From Actinomadura mexicana (lineage in GTDB: Bacteria; Actinomycetota; Actinomycetes; Streptosporangiales; Streptosporangiaceae): a DNA stretch of 64,000 nucleotides. How positions within the stretch are numbered: position 1 is the first letter of the stretch; each line of letters starts with the position of its first letter. The DNA lies in contig NZ_FZNP01000005.1 of NCBI RefSeq assembly GCF_900188105.1, forward strand, positions 124,001-188,000, read 5' to 3'. The translations under genes were made by a program, and so were the position numbers. This document shows positions 20,465 through 28,908 of the stretch, in pieces. The notes below the pieces were generated by a model. That model saw only the letters and a program-made list of their open reading frames with translations. It did not search any database and had not been told where the DNA came from.

Positions 20465-21271
20465 TCAGCCGCTCTGCCGCAGCGCCGGGTGGGCGCCGGC
20501 GGCGACGAGGTCGGCGACCGCGGCGCGCGGGTCCTTGCCGATCACGAGGCTCTCCCCGACCAGCACCGCGTCGGCGCCGCTGGAGGCGTAGGCGAGCAGG
20601 TCGTGCGGGCCCCGCACCCCGGACTCGGCGACCTTCACGACGTCCTTGGGGATGAGGGGCGCGACCCGGGCGAACACGCCGCGGTCGACCTGCAGCGTGC
20701 GCAGGTCGCGGGCGTTCACGCCGATGACCTTAGCGCCCGCGTCGACCGCGCGGGCCGCCTCCTCCTCGGTGTGCACCTCGACGAGCGGGAGGAGCCCGAT
20801 CGACTCGGCCCGCTCGACCAGCGAGACCAGCGCGTCCTGCTCCAGGGCGGCGACGATCAGAAGCGCCATGTCGGCGCCCGCGGCCCGCGCCTCCCACAGC
20901 TGGTAGGAGGTGACGATGAAGTCCTTGCGCAGGAGGGCGACGTCGACGTTGGCGCGGACCTCGGCGAGGTCGGCCAGGCTGCCGCCGAACCGGCGCCGCT
21001 CGGTCAGCACGCTGATCACCTTGGCGCCGCCGGCCTCGTAGTCGCGGGCGAGCGCGGCGGGGTCGGCGATCGCGGCGAGGGCGCCCTTGGAGGGGCTGCT
21101 GCGCTTGACCTCGGCGATGACCGAGACGCCCTGCCCGCGCAGCGCGGCGAGCGCGTCCCGGGGGGCCGGGGCCTTCGCCGCCCGCTCCTTGAGGGCGTCG
21201 AGCGGGACCTCGCGCTGCCTGTCGGCGAGATCGGCCCGGACGCCTTCGATGATCTCGTCCAAAACGCTCAA
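20465..21271 (-). CDS. trpC: Indole-3-glycerol phosphate synthase
   Basis: Converts carboxyphenylaminodeoxyribulose phosphate to indole-3-glycerol phosphate, upstream of TrpAB. It is a 268-residue TIM barrel with all key segments: [16 protein letters not shown] (catalytic Lys, near residue 55), [20 protein letters not shown] (near 113), [13 protein letters not shown] (near 186) and [12 protein letters not shown] (near 215). It starts with TTG 21271, with a G-rich stretch 9 bases upstream. It is monofunctional, with no PRAI domain fused. The missing PRA isomerase step is supplied by PriA 20 kb away. Confidence 0.96.
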   Translation of the reverse strand: MSVLDEIIEGVRADLADRQREVPLDALKERAAKAPAPRDALAALRGQGVSVIAEVKRSSPSKGALAAIADPAALARDYEAGGAKVISVLTERRRFGGSLADLAEVRANVDVALLRKDFIVTSYQLWEARAAGADMALLIVAALEQDALVSLVERAESIGLLPLVEVHTEEEAARAVDAGAKVIGVNARDLRTLQVDRGVFARVAPLIPKDVVKVAESGVRGPHDLLAYASSGADAVLVGESLVIGKDPRAAVADLVAAGAHPALRQSG

Positions 21272-21384
21272 GGTCGCAGGCCCCCTATTTCAGGTCGTTC
21301 CGTGCACCGATCGTAGCCGCCCCCTCCGACGCGTCCCGCACCCGGGAGGTCCGTCCGTGCTCCCCGCCGGCCGGGCCGCGCGTG

Positions 21385-21822
21385 TCAGGGTGCGAGCACG
21401 TGCGCGAACGGCAGGTTGCGCACGATCCAGTAGACGATGAGAAGGCCGACGAACGAATACGCGACGGCCGGCTTGAACAGGGCGGACCCCATGGGCAGCC
21501 CCTGGGCGGTCCTGACCGTCCATCGCGCGTAGAGGTATCCGAAGACCGGCAGCAGGACGAAGAGCAGCGGGTTGAGGCCGAAGGCGGTGCCCACGTGCCC
21601 GTGCGTCAGCGCGTAGACGAGCCGTGTCATCCCGCATCCGGGGCAGTAGTAGCCGGTCAGCGCCAGGAAGGGGCAGCCCGGGTAGTGCCCCGGCTCGTCG
21701 GGATCCGCCCGGAGCGCGATCACCAGAACCCCGCCGGCGACCCCGGCCAGCACCGCCGCGTGCGGCGCGAACGCCCGCGAGCGCGCCCGATCAGCGACGG
21801 ATACGCGAGTCACACCGTCCAC
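21385..21822 (-). CDS. DUF2752 family membrane protein
   Basis: A 145-residue inner-membrane protein with three predicted helices. It bears the DUF2752 signature CPFLALTGYYCPGCGMTR near residue 50, in which three cysteines are conserved. The biochemical role of the family is not known. A GTG start at 21822 is used; GTG 21813 is an alternative. It sits inside the trp cluster between trpC and the response regulator, one base from the latter, so it is part of the same minus-strand run. No tryptophan-related function is established. Confidence 0.85.
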   Translation of the reverse strand: MDGVTRVSVADRARSRAFAPHAAVLAGVAGGVLVIALRADPDEPGHYPGCPFLALTGYYCPGCGMTRLVYALTHGHVGTAFGLNPLLFVLLPVFGYLYARWTVRTAQGLPMGSALFKPAVAYSFVGLLIVYWIVRNLPFAHVLAP

Positions 21823-21823
21823 C

Positions 21824-22489
21824 CTAGGCGTCCAGGACGTAGCCGACGCCGCGCACCGTCCTGATGGGGCTGCCTTCGCCGAGTTTGCCCCGCAGCTGGG
21901 CGACGTGGACGTCGACGGTGCGGCTCCCGGCGCCGGCTCCCGGCCCCCACGCGGCGTCGAGCAGCTGCTCGCGGGTGAAGACGCGGCCGGGGTTGGCCAT
22001 CAGGAACTCGAGGAGGTCGAACTCGGTGACGGTGAGGGCGACGCGGCGGTCGCCCACGACGGCCGCCCGGTCGCGGGGTTCGAGGGCGATGCGGCCGGCG
22101 CGCAGGGGGCCGGGCGCCTGGGCGGGCCCGCCGTTGCGCAGGGCTTCGGCGACCGCGGCGACGAGGACGCGGGGCCCGAAGGGCCGCTCGACGCGGTGGT
22201 CGCCGAGGGAGCACGCGATCGCCGGGTCGAGGGGGCCGGTGACGGCGACGACGGGGGCGGGCCGGACGGCGTCGGCGACGCGCCGGTACAGGTCGACGGG
22301 CAGCGCGGAGGTGGACAGGTCCAGGACGACGACGTCGGGACGCCGGCGCCGGGCGGCGGCGGGCGCCAGCGCGGGGTCGGCCTCGATCTCGACGTCGAAG
22401 CCCTCCCGGGCGAGGTAGCGGCGCTCCAGTTCGGCGATGGCGGGGTCGTGCTCGATCACGAGCACGACCCCGCCACCGTCGCCGCTCAC
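21824..22489 (-). CDS. OmpR/PhoB-type response regulator with degenerate receiver
   Basis: A 221-residue two-domain protein. The receiver (about residues 1-115) keeps the phospho-acceptor aspartate in VVVLDLSTS. The acidic pair is altered to VIEHD, and the usual beta-5 lysine is arginine (VERPFGP). Phosphorylation-independent signalling is therefore plausible. The C-terminal winged helix is canonical: LTVTEFDLLEFLMANPGRVF, then RTVDVHVAQLRGKLGE and IRTVRGVGYVLDA. GTG 22489 overlaps the TIGR02234 gene stop by four bases. No sensor kinase is adjacent. Confidence 0.88.
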   Translation of the reverse strand: MSGDGGGVVLVIEHDPAIAELERRYLAREGFDVEIEADPALAPAAARRRRPDVVVLDLSTSALPVDLYRRVADAVRPAPVVAVTGPLDPAIACSLGDHRVERPFGPRVLVAAVAEALRNGGPAQAPGPLRAGRIALEPRDRAAVVGDRRVALTVTEFDLLEFLMANPGRVFTREQLLDAAWGPGAGAGSRTVDVHVAQLRGKLGEGSPIRTVRGVGYVLDA

Positions 22490-23061
22490 GACCGCTCGTG
22501 CGCGGTCGGGTCCTCGCCGCGGTCGAGTGATCTCCACAGCGCGGACGGATCGTCCTCCGCCGCCTTGCGCGGGGCGCTGCGCTCATAGCGGGCCGACATT
22601 CCAGGCCAACGCGCGCCCCGCACGGCGGTAAGGATCCCGCCGACGGCAAGGACGACCCCACCGGTGACCGAAACCAGCCACCAAAGATTGACGTCCAGCA
22701 CAGGATGCGCGCCGAGCCTCAACAGAGCGCTCTTGTCCCCGGCGGCCGCCAGCACACTGGACCGCTGCACAGCCGCGGTCGCCGCATAGGCGATCCCGAC
22801 GCCGAACAGCGCGATGAGGACACCGACACCCGCACGAACCCGCCCGCGGGTCGCCAGCAGCGCAGCGAGTCCGGCCAGCCCGGCCCACCCGAGCGCACCG
22901 GCCGCACCCCCGAGGTCGCCACCGGTCAGCTGCTGGGTGAACGGCGTGATGGCGTCCTGCGCCCTGACCGTGGCCCAGGTGCGCCCGGCAGCAAGCAGCG
23001 CGAGCCCAGCCCCCGCGGCGCACAGCACCGCCGTCACCCCCCGTTCACGCCCAGGCGTCAT
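22486..23061 (-). CDS. Trp biosynthesis-associated membrane protein (TIGR02234 type)
   Basis: A 191-residue protein with four predicted membrane helices (about residues 10-28, 50-66, 78-97 and 120-140) and a cytoplasmic tail. The tail carries DDPSALWRSLDRGEDPTAHE, the hallmark end of this actinobacterial family, which is found beside trpE and trpC. Its molecular role is unknown. The normal neighbour trpE is not present upstream; instead there is a repeat-rich gap. ATG 23061 is used, and GTG 23073 is also possible. It is the first gene of the trp run seen here, so the trp promoter should lie between 23062 and about 23250. Confidence 0.88.
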   Translation of the reverse strand: MTPGRERGVTAVLCAAGAGLALLAAGRTWATVRAQDAITPFTQQLTGGDLGGAAGALGWAGLAGLAALLATRGRVRAGVGVLIALFGVGIAYAATAAVQRSSVLAAAGDKSALLRLGAHPVLDVNLWWLVSVTGGVVLAVGGILTAVRGARWPGMSARYERSAPRKAAEDDPSALWRSLDRGEDPTAHERS

Positions 23062-23274
23062 GAGACGGCCCACGCAGCGACCAGAGGGGCCAGACCAGAC
23101 GTTCCCACGGACATGCGCCCGAGTTTATTGCAGCACCCCCCGGGCCCCCGCCCCACCCCCTGACCGCACCCGACCAGGCAAATGATCACCGCTCCCCTGG
23201 CCCGCCAGACCCGAACCCCGGCCCGCAACAGCCACACGCCCCCTCAGCCCACGGAGCAACGACTCGACACCGAA

Positions 23275-23690
23275 GGGCGATTGCATCCAAGGCAGATTCG
23301 AGCGAAGCAAGAACCGCACGCGAGTGAGCCGCAAGGCGAGCCAGGCAAGGCAGCACCACTCACCCACGCAAGCCCCAGGGCCGCCAGGCCCGAAGGGCGA
23401 CCCCGCCAGCGGCACGCACGCACCCACCTCAGCCGGCGAAGCAACCACGCAACAAGCCGAGAAGTGGCGTCCGCGTCCAAAGGCAGGTTCGAGCGAAGGC
23501 AAGGAACGCACGCGAGCGAGCCGCAAGGCGAGCCGACCGAGGCAGCACCACTCAACCCACGCAAGCCCCAGGGCCGCCAGGCCCGAAGGGCGACCCCGCC
23601 AGCGGCACGCACGCACCCACCTCAGCCGGCGGAGCAACCACGCAACAAGCCGAGAAGCGGCGATCGCGTCCAAAGGCAGGTTCGAGCGAA
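23275..23690. repeat. Imperfect tandem repeat of about 192 bp, a little over two copies
   Basis: The landmark GGCAG(G/A)TTCGAGCGA recurs at 23291, 23482 and 23675, giving periods of 191 and 193 bp. Each unit also contains GAGCCGCAAGGCGAG, a long shared stretch around GCAAGCCCCAGGGCCGCC, and ACCACGCAACAAGCCGAGAA. Copies are far too long and closely spaced for a CRISPR. The third, partial copy merges into the dispersed element at 23661-23753. The rest of the gap (23062-23274) shows no gene. Confidence 0.85.
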
Positions 23691-23753
23691 GCAAGAACCT
23701 GATCGCGAAGCGAGCCGCAAGGCGAGACGAAGCGATGCCAGCGATCGCCCGCG
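23661..23753 (-). repeat. Dispersed intergenic element, copy A (~93 bp)
   Basis: The minus-strand sequence aligns with 48970-49063 as printed on the plus strand with about eight differences over 92 bases. The element starts and ends with GCGATCGC-like palindromic sequence. It contains a hairpin with a 7-bp stem (CAGGTTC with GAACCTG on the minus strand). The other copy has CAGTTTC with GAAACTG, a compensatory change. It encodes no protein. Confidence 0.8.
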
Positions 23754-23795
23754 TTTATCGACGATGGAGGGCCGCCAGGCCCGAAGAAGGAGAAA

Positions 23796-23846
23796 AACGC
23801 AATTAAACAGAGCCCGCCTCCCCCTGGCGGTGGGGGGCGGGCTCTG
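23796..23846 (-). terminator. Intrinsic terminator of the cold-shock gene
   Basis: An 11-bp stem (23808-23818 with 23836-23846), extended by C/G pairs toward the loop, lies 20 bases past the csp stop on the minus strand. On that strand it is followed by TTTAATTGCGTTTTT, a rare classical T-rich tail in this GC-rich genome. Confidence 0.85.
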
Positions 23847-23866
23847 CCACGTACGGCTGGCGGGCG

Positions 23867-24073
23867 TTACAGGGGGACGACCTGGTCGGCCTGCGGACCC
23901 CGGTTACCCTGCGTCACCTCGAACTGGACGCGCTGGTTCTCGTCCAGGCTGCGGTAGCCGGAACTCTGGATGGCCGAGTAGTGCACGAAGACGTCCGGCC
24001 CGCCGCCGTCCACGGCGATGAAGCCGAAGCCCTTCTCGGCGTTGAACCACTTCACGGTGCCCTGCTGGGGCAT
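23867..24073 (-). CDS. CspA-family cold-shock protein
   Basis: A 68-residue single-stranded RNA/DNA-binding protein that melts mRNA secondary structure. The RNP1 motif is KGFGFIAV (residues 14-21) and RNP2 is DVFVHYSAI (27-35). The rest matches the five-strand OB fold, ending [16 protein letters not shown] 24073 follows AAGGAGAAAGAC, an excellent ribosome site, consistent with high expression. It has its own T-rich terminator downstream. A second terminator upstream isolates it from the TIGR03085 gene, so it is monocistronic. Confidence 0.97.
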   Translation of the reverse strand: MPQQGTVKWFNAEKGFGFIAVDGGGPDVFVHYSAIQSSGYRSLDENQRVQFEVTQGNRGPQADQVVPL

Positions 24074-24160
24074 GTCTTTCTCCTTGCGGCAAAACCTGGG
24101 CCCACACCTCGCGGGCCCGTGCGGTCGCTGCGGAACGCCCTCGCCCCCCGTACGGTCCCG

Positions 24161-24199
24161 GAAAAGCCAAAACGCCCGCTGCCATCAGTTCGCGGGCGT
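24161..24199 (-). terminator. Intrinsic terminator of the TIGR03085 gene
   Basis: The 8-bp stem ACGCCCGC (24172-24179) pairs with GCGGGCGT (24192-24199) around a 12-base loop. On the minus strand it is followed by TTTTGGCTTTTCC. It lies about 120 bases past the stop of the gene at 24321. The cold-shock promoter should therefore lie between about 24160 and 24075. Confidence 0.75.
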
Positions 24200-24320
24200 C
24201 TGAACGATCGAGAACCACGACTGCAACCGACCGCCCCACCGTATCACCGGTTCCGCGTAAAGCGGAGGAGCCGCAAGACTTGCGTTTCTCCTCTCGGCGA
24301 ACCATGCCGTTACCTGCCCG

Positions 24321-25019
24321 TTAAAGACTCCAACGGGTCTCGGTCAGGGTCTTGACAGCGTCCGTGGCGCCGGTGAGGCGCACCTTCGCGACGTCCCGGC
24401 GGCCCAGTGCCCACAGGACGAGTTCGCCTACCGGGCCGTGCACGCGCACGGCTCCGCGACCGCCGCCGGACACCCGGGCGGCGCGGCCGTCGGGCCGGAC
24501 GAAGGTTACCTCGACCTGAACTTTCCTTAGGACAAAGCGGGCAATTTTTATCCTTCGCCAGAGCAGTTCCTCTAGGTCCGGCGAGATGTCGCGGGGCTCC
24601 CAGTCGGGACGGGCGCGCCGGACGTCCTCAAGGTGAACAAAGAACTCCACGGCGTTCGCGTTTCTGTCGACTCCGGGAAGGGCGTAGGGGGAGAACTTCG
24701 GCGGACCCTGCGCGAACCGTTCCACCAGCCGTTCGAACGGAACGGCGCGGGCCGTCCGCCGCCGCAGCCGTTCGGTGTAGAAGGCCAGCGGGGGCAGCAG
24801 GATCCCGGGGGCCGCGTCGGGGCGCCCCTCGCGGACGACCAGATGGGCGGCCAGGTCGCGGGCGTCCCACCCCGCGCACCCGGTGGTCGCCTCCGGCCCG
24901 GCCTCCGCCAGGGCCGCGGCGAGCAGCAGCCGTTCGCGGCGGACCGGGCCGGGGACCGCCGCGCCGGAACCGTCCTGCTTCGGGGCGGACGGCGCGGGGC
25001 CGTCGTCGGGCGTGCTCAT
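24321..25019 (-). CDS. TIGR03085-family protein (mycothiol-dependent/DinB-like metal-binding fold)
   Basis: A 232-residue cytoplasmic protein of the actinobacterial TIGR03085 family, related to the N-terminal domain of mycothiol-dependent maleylpyruvate isomerase. After a disordered head, the core runs RRERLLLAAALAEAGPEATT, GWDARDLAAHLVVREGRPD and NAVEFFVHLEDVRRARPDW. The histidines in the last two segments are the expected metal ligands. Its reaction is unknown. ATG 25019 (MSTPDDGP) is preferred to the longer open frame reaching 25163, which would overlap the divergent ABC gene. It is divergent from the exporter genes. Confidence 0.88.
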   Translation of the reverse strand: MSTPDDGPAPSAPKQDGSGAAVPGPVRRERLLLAAALAEAGPEATTGCAGWDARDLAAHLVVREGRPDAAPGILLPPLAFYTERLRRRTARAVPFERLVERFAQGPPKFSPYALPGVDRNANAVEFFVHLEDVRRARPDWEPRDISPDLEELLWRRIKIARFVLRKVQVEVTFVRPDGRAARVSGGGRGAVRVHGPVGELVLWALGRRDVAKVRLTGATDAVKTLTETRWSL

Positions 25020-25156
25020 CGGCCGATCGTAGGCCGCGGCGGGGCGGCCGGGAATAAGCGCCCCGGCCGGATGGTAGGCAATATCCAGCCCCACAAACCC
25101 CCCGGCGCGGTCGCAAGGGGGCGTTCCCGGGGCGCCGCCGTGATCGAGGAGTCGCC

Positions 25157-27010
25157 GTGCCACCTGCGTCCAGACGCGTCAGCCCGCCTGTCCTGAGAGA
25201 GGGCATGGGCGTCCTGTGGGTGGCGGTGAAGGCGGAGCCGCGGGTGTTCGCGCTGTCGGTGCTGGCGAGCGCCCTGTACGCGGTGATGACCGTGGGGACC
25301 GCGCAGGTGCTGGGCTGGGCGACCGGCCACGTCGTGCTGCCGGCGTTCGAGTCCGGGCACACGACCGCCGGGGCGCTGGCCGGGGCCGCCGCCCTGATCA
25401 TGGCGGTGGCGCTGCTGAAGGCGCTCGGCGTCGCGGGACGCCGGTTCTACGCGGGCCTCATGCAGTACCGGCTCCAGGCGTCCTACCGCCGCGCGGTGAC
25501 CAGGCAGTACCTGCGGCTCCCGCTGGCGTGGCACCACCGGCACCCGACCGGGCAGCTGCTGTCGAACGCCAACGCCGACGTCGAGGCGGTGTGGGCGCCG
25601 ATCGCGCCGCTGCCGATGGCGGTCGGCGTCGTGTTCATGCTGCTGATCGCCGCGGTGTCGATCCTGGTCACCGACGTGGTCGTGGCCGGGGTCGGCTTCC
25701 TGGTGTTCCCCGCCGTCGCCCTCATCAACGTGGTGTACCAGCGGCGGCTGTCCCCGGTGGCGACCCGCGCGCAGCAGCTGCGCGCGGAGGTCAGCGAGGT
25801 CGCGCACGAGAGCTTCGAGGGCGGCCTGGTGGTCAAGACCCTCGGCCGGGAGGCGGCGGAGACCGAGCGGTTCGCCGGGCGGGCGCGGGAGCTGCGGGAC
25901 GCCAACATCGCGGTCGGCCGCATCCGCGGGCTGTTCGACCCGATGCTGGAGGCGCTGCCGAACCTCGGGGTGCTGGCCGTCCTGCTGATCGGGTCGATCC
26001 GGTTGGATTCGGGCGCGATGTCGCCGGGCGACCTGGTGAACGTCGCCTACCTGTTCACGCTGCTGTCGTGGCCGATCCGGGCGCTGGGCTGGGTGCTGGG
26101 CGAGGTGCCGCGCAGCGTCGTCGGGTGGAAGCGGGTCCGCGGCGTCCTGGACGCGACGGGGTCGCTGCCGTTCGGGGACGGCTCGCTGGACGGTTCCGGC
26201 GGCGCGGCGACCGAACTCCAGGTCCGCGAGGTCAGGTTCGCCTACGAGGCGGCGGGCGGCGGCGAGGGCGCGCGGCGCCGCGTCCTGCACGACGTGTCGT
26301 TCGGGGCGGCGCCGGGCCGGACGATCGCGGTCGTCGGTCCGACGGGGTCGGGCAAGTCCACGCTCACCTCGCTGCTCGTCCGGCTGGTCGACCCGGCGGA
26401 CGGGTCCGTCCTGCTGGACGGCGTCGACCTGCGGGACGTGGAGCGCGGCGGGGTCGCGGCGACGGCGGCCCTGGTCCCGCAGCAGACGTTCCTGTTCGAC
26501 GACACCGTGCGCGGCAACGTGACGCTCGGCCTCGACGTCCCGGACGAGCGGGTCTGGGAGGCGCTGCGGCTCGCCCAGGCCGAGGGGTTCGTCGCGGCCC
26601 TCGCCGACGGGCTCGACACGAGGGTGGGCGAGCGCGGGGCGACGCTGTCGGGCGGCCAGCGCCAGCGGCTGGCGCTGGCGCGGGCGCTGGTGCGGCGGCC
26701 CCGGCTGCTCGTCCTGGACGACGCGACGTCCAGCGTCGACCCGCAGGTCGAGGCGCGCATCCTGCAGAGCCTGCGGGAGTCGCAGGCGGAGGAGTCCGGC
26801 GGCGCGACCGTCGTGGTCGTCGCCTACCGCAAGGCCACGATCGCGCTCGCCGACGAGGTCGTCTACATGGAGCACGGCCGCGTCATCGCGCGCGGCACCC
26901 ACGCAGAGCTGCTGGACGGCTCGGAGGGCTACCGCAACCTCGTCAACGCCTACGAGCAGGCCGAGGCGGAACAGGAAGCGGTCGAGGGCGGCGAGGAGGC
27001 CATGGCATGA
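25157..27010 (+). CDS. ABC exporter half-transporter with degenerate ATPase site
   Basis: A 617-residue half-transporter with six membrane helices (about residues 25-290) and a C-terminal ATPase domain. The Walker A is GPTGSGKST (near 393) and the signature LSGGQRQRL. The Walker B is LLVLDDATSSVD, with Asp where catalytic Glu is expected, and the switch histidine is lost (VVAYRKATI instead of IAHRLS). This is the pattern of the inactive-site subunit in heterodimeric exporters. GTG 25157 has GAGGAG upstream. Its stop overlaps the next start (ATGA), so the two halves are co-translated. The substrate is unknown. Confidence 0.93.
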   Translation: MPPASRRVSPPVLREGMGVLWVAVKAEPRVFALSVLASALYAVMTVGTAQVLGWATGHVVLPAFESGHTTAGALAGAAALIMAVALLKALGVAGRRFYAGLMQYRLQASYRRAVTRQYLRLPLAWHHRHPTGQLLSNANADVEAVWAPIAPLPMAVGVVFMLLIAAVSILVTDVVVAGVGFLVFPAVALINVVYQRRLSPVATRAQQLRAEVSEVAHESFEGGLVVKTLGREAAETERFAGRARELRDANIAVGRIRGLFDPMLEALPNLGVLAVLLIGSIRLDSGAMSPGDLVNVAYLFTLLSWPIRALGWVLGEVPRSVVGWKRVRGVLDATGSLPFGDGSLDGSGGAATELQVREVRFAYEAAGGGEGARRRVLHDVSFGAAPGRTIAVVGPTGSGKSTLTSLLVRLVDPADGSVLLDGVDLRDVERGGVAATAALVPQQTFLFDDTVRGNVTLGLDVPDERVWEALRLAQAEGFVAALADGLDTRVGERGATLSGGQRQRLALARALVRRPRLLVLDDATSSVDPQVEARILQSLRESQAEESGGATVVVVAYRKATIALADEVVYMEHGRVIARGTHAELLDGSEGYRNLVNAYEQAEAEQEAVEGGEEAMA

Positions 27011-28827
27011 CGACGGTGACCGACACGGCGGCCTCGAAGCGCGGGAGCGCGCCGGGACTGAGCGACACCACGGCGGAGGGCGCGATCAGCACGCTGCGGC
27101 GGGGGCTGCGGCTGAGCCCGGAGTTCCGGGCCGGCCTGGCCGGGACGCTGGCGCTCGCGCTGGTGTCGACGGCCGGGCGGGTGGTGGTGCCCGTCGCCGT
27201 CCAGCAGACGATCGACAAGGGCCTCGGCCGCCCGGACGGCCCCGACCTGGCCTTCATCCGGACGGCGGTGCTGCTGTGCGCGGCGGCCGTCCTGGTGACG
27301 GCCGTGTGCGCGTACCTGATGAACGTGCGGCTGTACAGGACGTCGGAGGGCGGCCTGGCGACGCTGCGGGTGCGGGCGTTCCGGCACGTCCACGACCTGT
27401 CGATGCTCACCCAGAGCGGCGAGCGGCGGGGCGCGCTGGTGTCGCGGGTGACCGGCGACGTCGACCAGATCAGCCAGTTCATGCAGTCGGGCGGGCTGAT
27501 GTTCATCGTGTCGATCGGGCAGCTGGTCGTGGCGAGCGTGCTGATGCTCGTCTACTCGTGGCCGCTGGCGCTGCTGGTGTGGGCGGCGTTCGTGCCGCTG
27601 GCGTTCGCGCTGCGCCGCCTCCAGCGGATCCTGTCGAGGGCGTACATGCGGGTGCGGGAGCGGATGGGCGACCTGCTGGCGGCCGTCAGCGAGTCGGTCG
27701 TGGGCGCCCCGGTGATCCGCGCCTACGCCTCGGAGGAGCGCACCGGCCGCCGGGTGGACGAGACCGTGGACTCCTACCGGTCGGCGCAGACGCGGGCGCA
27801 GGCGATGGTCGCGCTCACCTTCCCGGTCAGCGAGCTGGTGGCGGCGCTCGCCACCGGCGCCGTCGTCATCGCCGGGACGCTGCTCGGCGTCGCCGGGGAG
27901 TTGTCGGCCGGGCGGCTCGTGGCGTTCCTGTTCCTGGTCACGCTGTTCGTCAGCCCGATGCAGACGGCCACCGAGGTCCTGAACGACGCGCAGAACGCGA
28001 TCGCGGGCTGGCGGCGGGTGCTCGGGGTGCTGGACACCGCCCCGGACGTCGCCGACCCGGGCGAGGCGGGCCGGACGCTGCCGCGCGGCCCCATCGAGGT
28101 GCGGTTCGAGTCGGTGGGGTTCGCCTACCCGGGCGGCCCGCCCGTCCTGCACGAGGTGAGCGCCGGCATCGCGCCGCGCAGCCGCATCGCGATCGTCGGG
28201 CAGACCGGGTCGGGCAAGACGACGTTCGCCAAGCTCCTCACCCGGCTCATGGACCCGGTGTCGGGCCGCGTCCTGGTGGACGGCGTGCCGCTGGACCGCG
28301 TCCGGTTCTCCTCGCTGCGCGAGCGGATCGTCATGGTGCCGCAGGACGGGTTCCTGTTCGACGCCTCGCTCGCCGACAACATCCGGTACGGGCGCCCGGA
28401 CGCCTCCGACGCGGACCTCGTCCTCGCGCTGACCGAGCTGGGCCTCGCCGACTGGCTGGACGGCCTCCCCGAGGGCCTCGCCACGCCCGTCGGCCAGCGG
28501 GGCGAGTCGCTGTCGGCGGGTGAGCGCCAGCTCGTCGCGCTGGCCCGCGCCTACGTCACCGACCCGGACCTGCTCGTCCTGGACGAGGCGACCTCCGCCG
28601 TGGACCCGGCCACCGAGGTGCGGATCCAGCGGGCGCTGGAGGGCGTGACGCGGGGCCGGACGGCGATCTCGATCGCGCACCGGCTGTCCACCGCCGAGGC
28701 GGCGGACGAGGTGATCGTCTTCGAGGCGGGGCGGATCGTGCAGCGCGGCCCGCACGCCGAGCTCGTCGCCGTGCCGGGCGTGTACGCCGATCTGCACGCC
28801 TCCTGGATCTCCCAGCGGAGCCTGTGA
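27007..28827 (+). CDS. ABC exporter half-transporter, catalytic partner
   Basis: A 606-residue half-transporter with six membrane helices (about residues 40-300) and an ATPase domain with Walker A GQTGSGKTT (near 400), Walker B LLVLDEATSAVD and switch ISIAHRLST, all catalytically competent. Its own signature is altered to LSAGERQL. That signature would face the degenerate Walker site of the partner, so the asymmetry fits one active and one degenerate ATP site. It overlaps the partner gene by four bases. Lipid, peptide or drug export are all possible; no substrate gene is adjacent. Confidence 0.94.
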   Translation: MTTVTDTAASKRGSAPGLSDTTAEGAISTLRRGLRLSPEFRAGLAGTLALALVSTAGRVVVPVAVQQTIDKGLGRPDGPDLAFIRTAVLLCAAAVLVTAVCAYLMNVRLYRTSEGGLATLRVRAFRHVHDLSMLTQSGERRGALVSRVTGDVDQISQFMQSGGLMFIVSIGQLVVASVLMLVYSWPLALLVWAAFVPLAFALRRLQRILSRAYMRVRERMGDLLAAVSESVVGAPVIRAYASEERTGRRVDETVDSYRSAQTRAQAMVALTFPVSELVAALATGAVVIAGTLLGVAGELSAGRLVAFLFLVTLFVSPMQTATEVLNDAQNAIAGWRRVLGVLDTAPDVADPGEAGRTLPRGPIEVRFESVGFAYPGGPPVLHEVSAGIAPRSRIAIVGQTGSGKTTFAKLLTRLMDPVSGRVLVDGVPLDRVRFSSLRERIVMVPQDGFLFDASLADNIRYGRPDASDADLVLALTELGLADWLDGLPEGLATPVGQRGESLSAGERQLVALARAYVTDPDLLVLDEATSAVDPATEVRIQRALEGVTRGRTAISIAHRLSTAEAADEVIVFEAGRIVQRGPHAELVAVPGVYADLHASWISQRSL

Positions 28828-28908
28828 CGGGTTCCACAGGGCTGCTCGCTGGGTAAACGCAAGCTAAAGCACTTGCCCGATATCTGGTCCAGTGCGCATT
28901 CTGCTGGG

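Noticed and set aside
23275..23753. CRISPR-like repetition
   Set aside because: Units are about 192 bp and nearly contiguous without unique spacers, and no cas genes are near.
25216..26980. Plus-strand frame that continues upstream of the second ABC gene
   Set aside because: It is a shifted reading of the first ABC gene with Arg/Gly-rich noise; the true start of the second gene is the ATG overlapping the first gene's stop.
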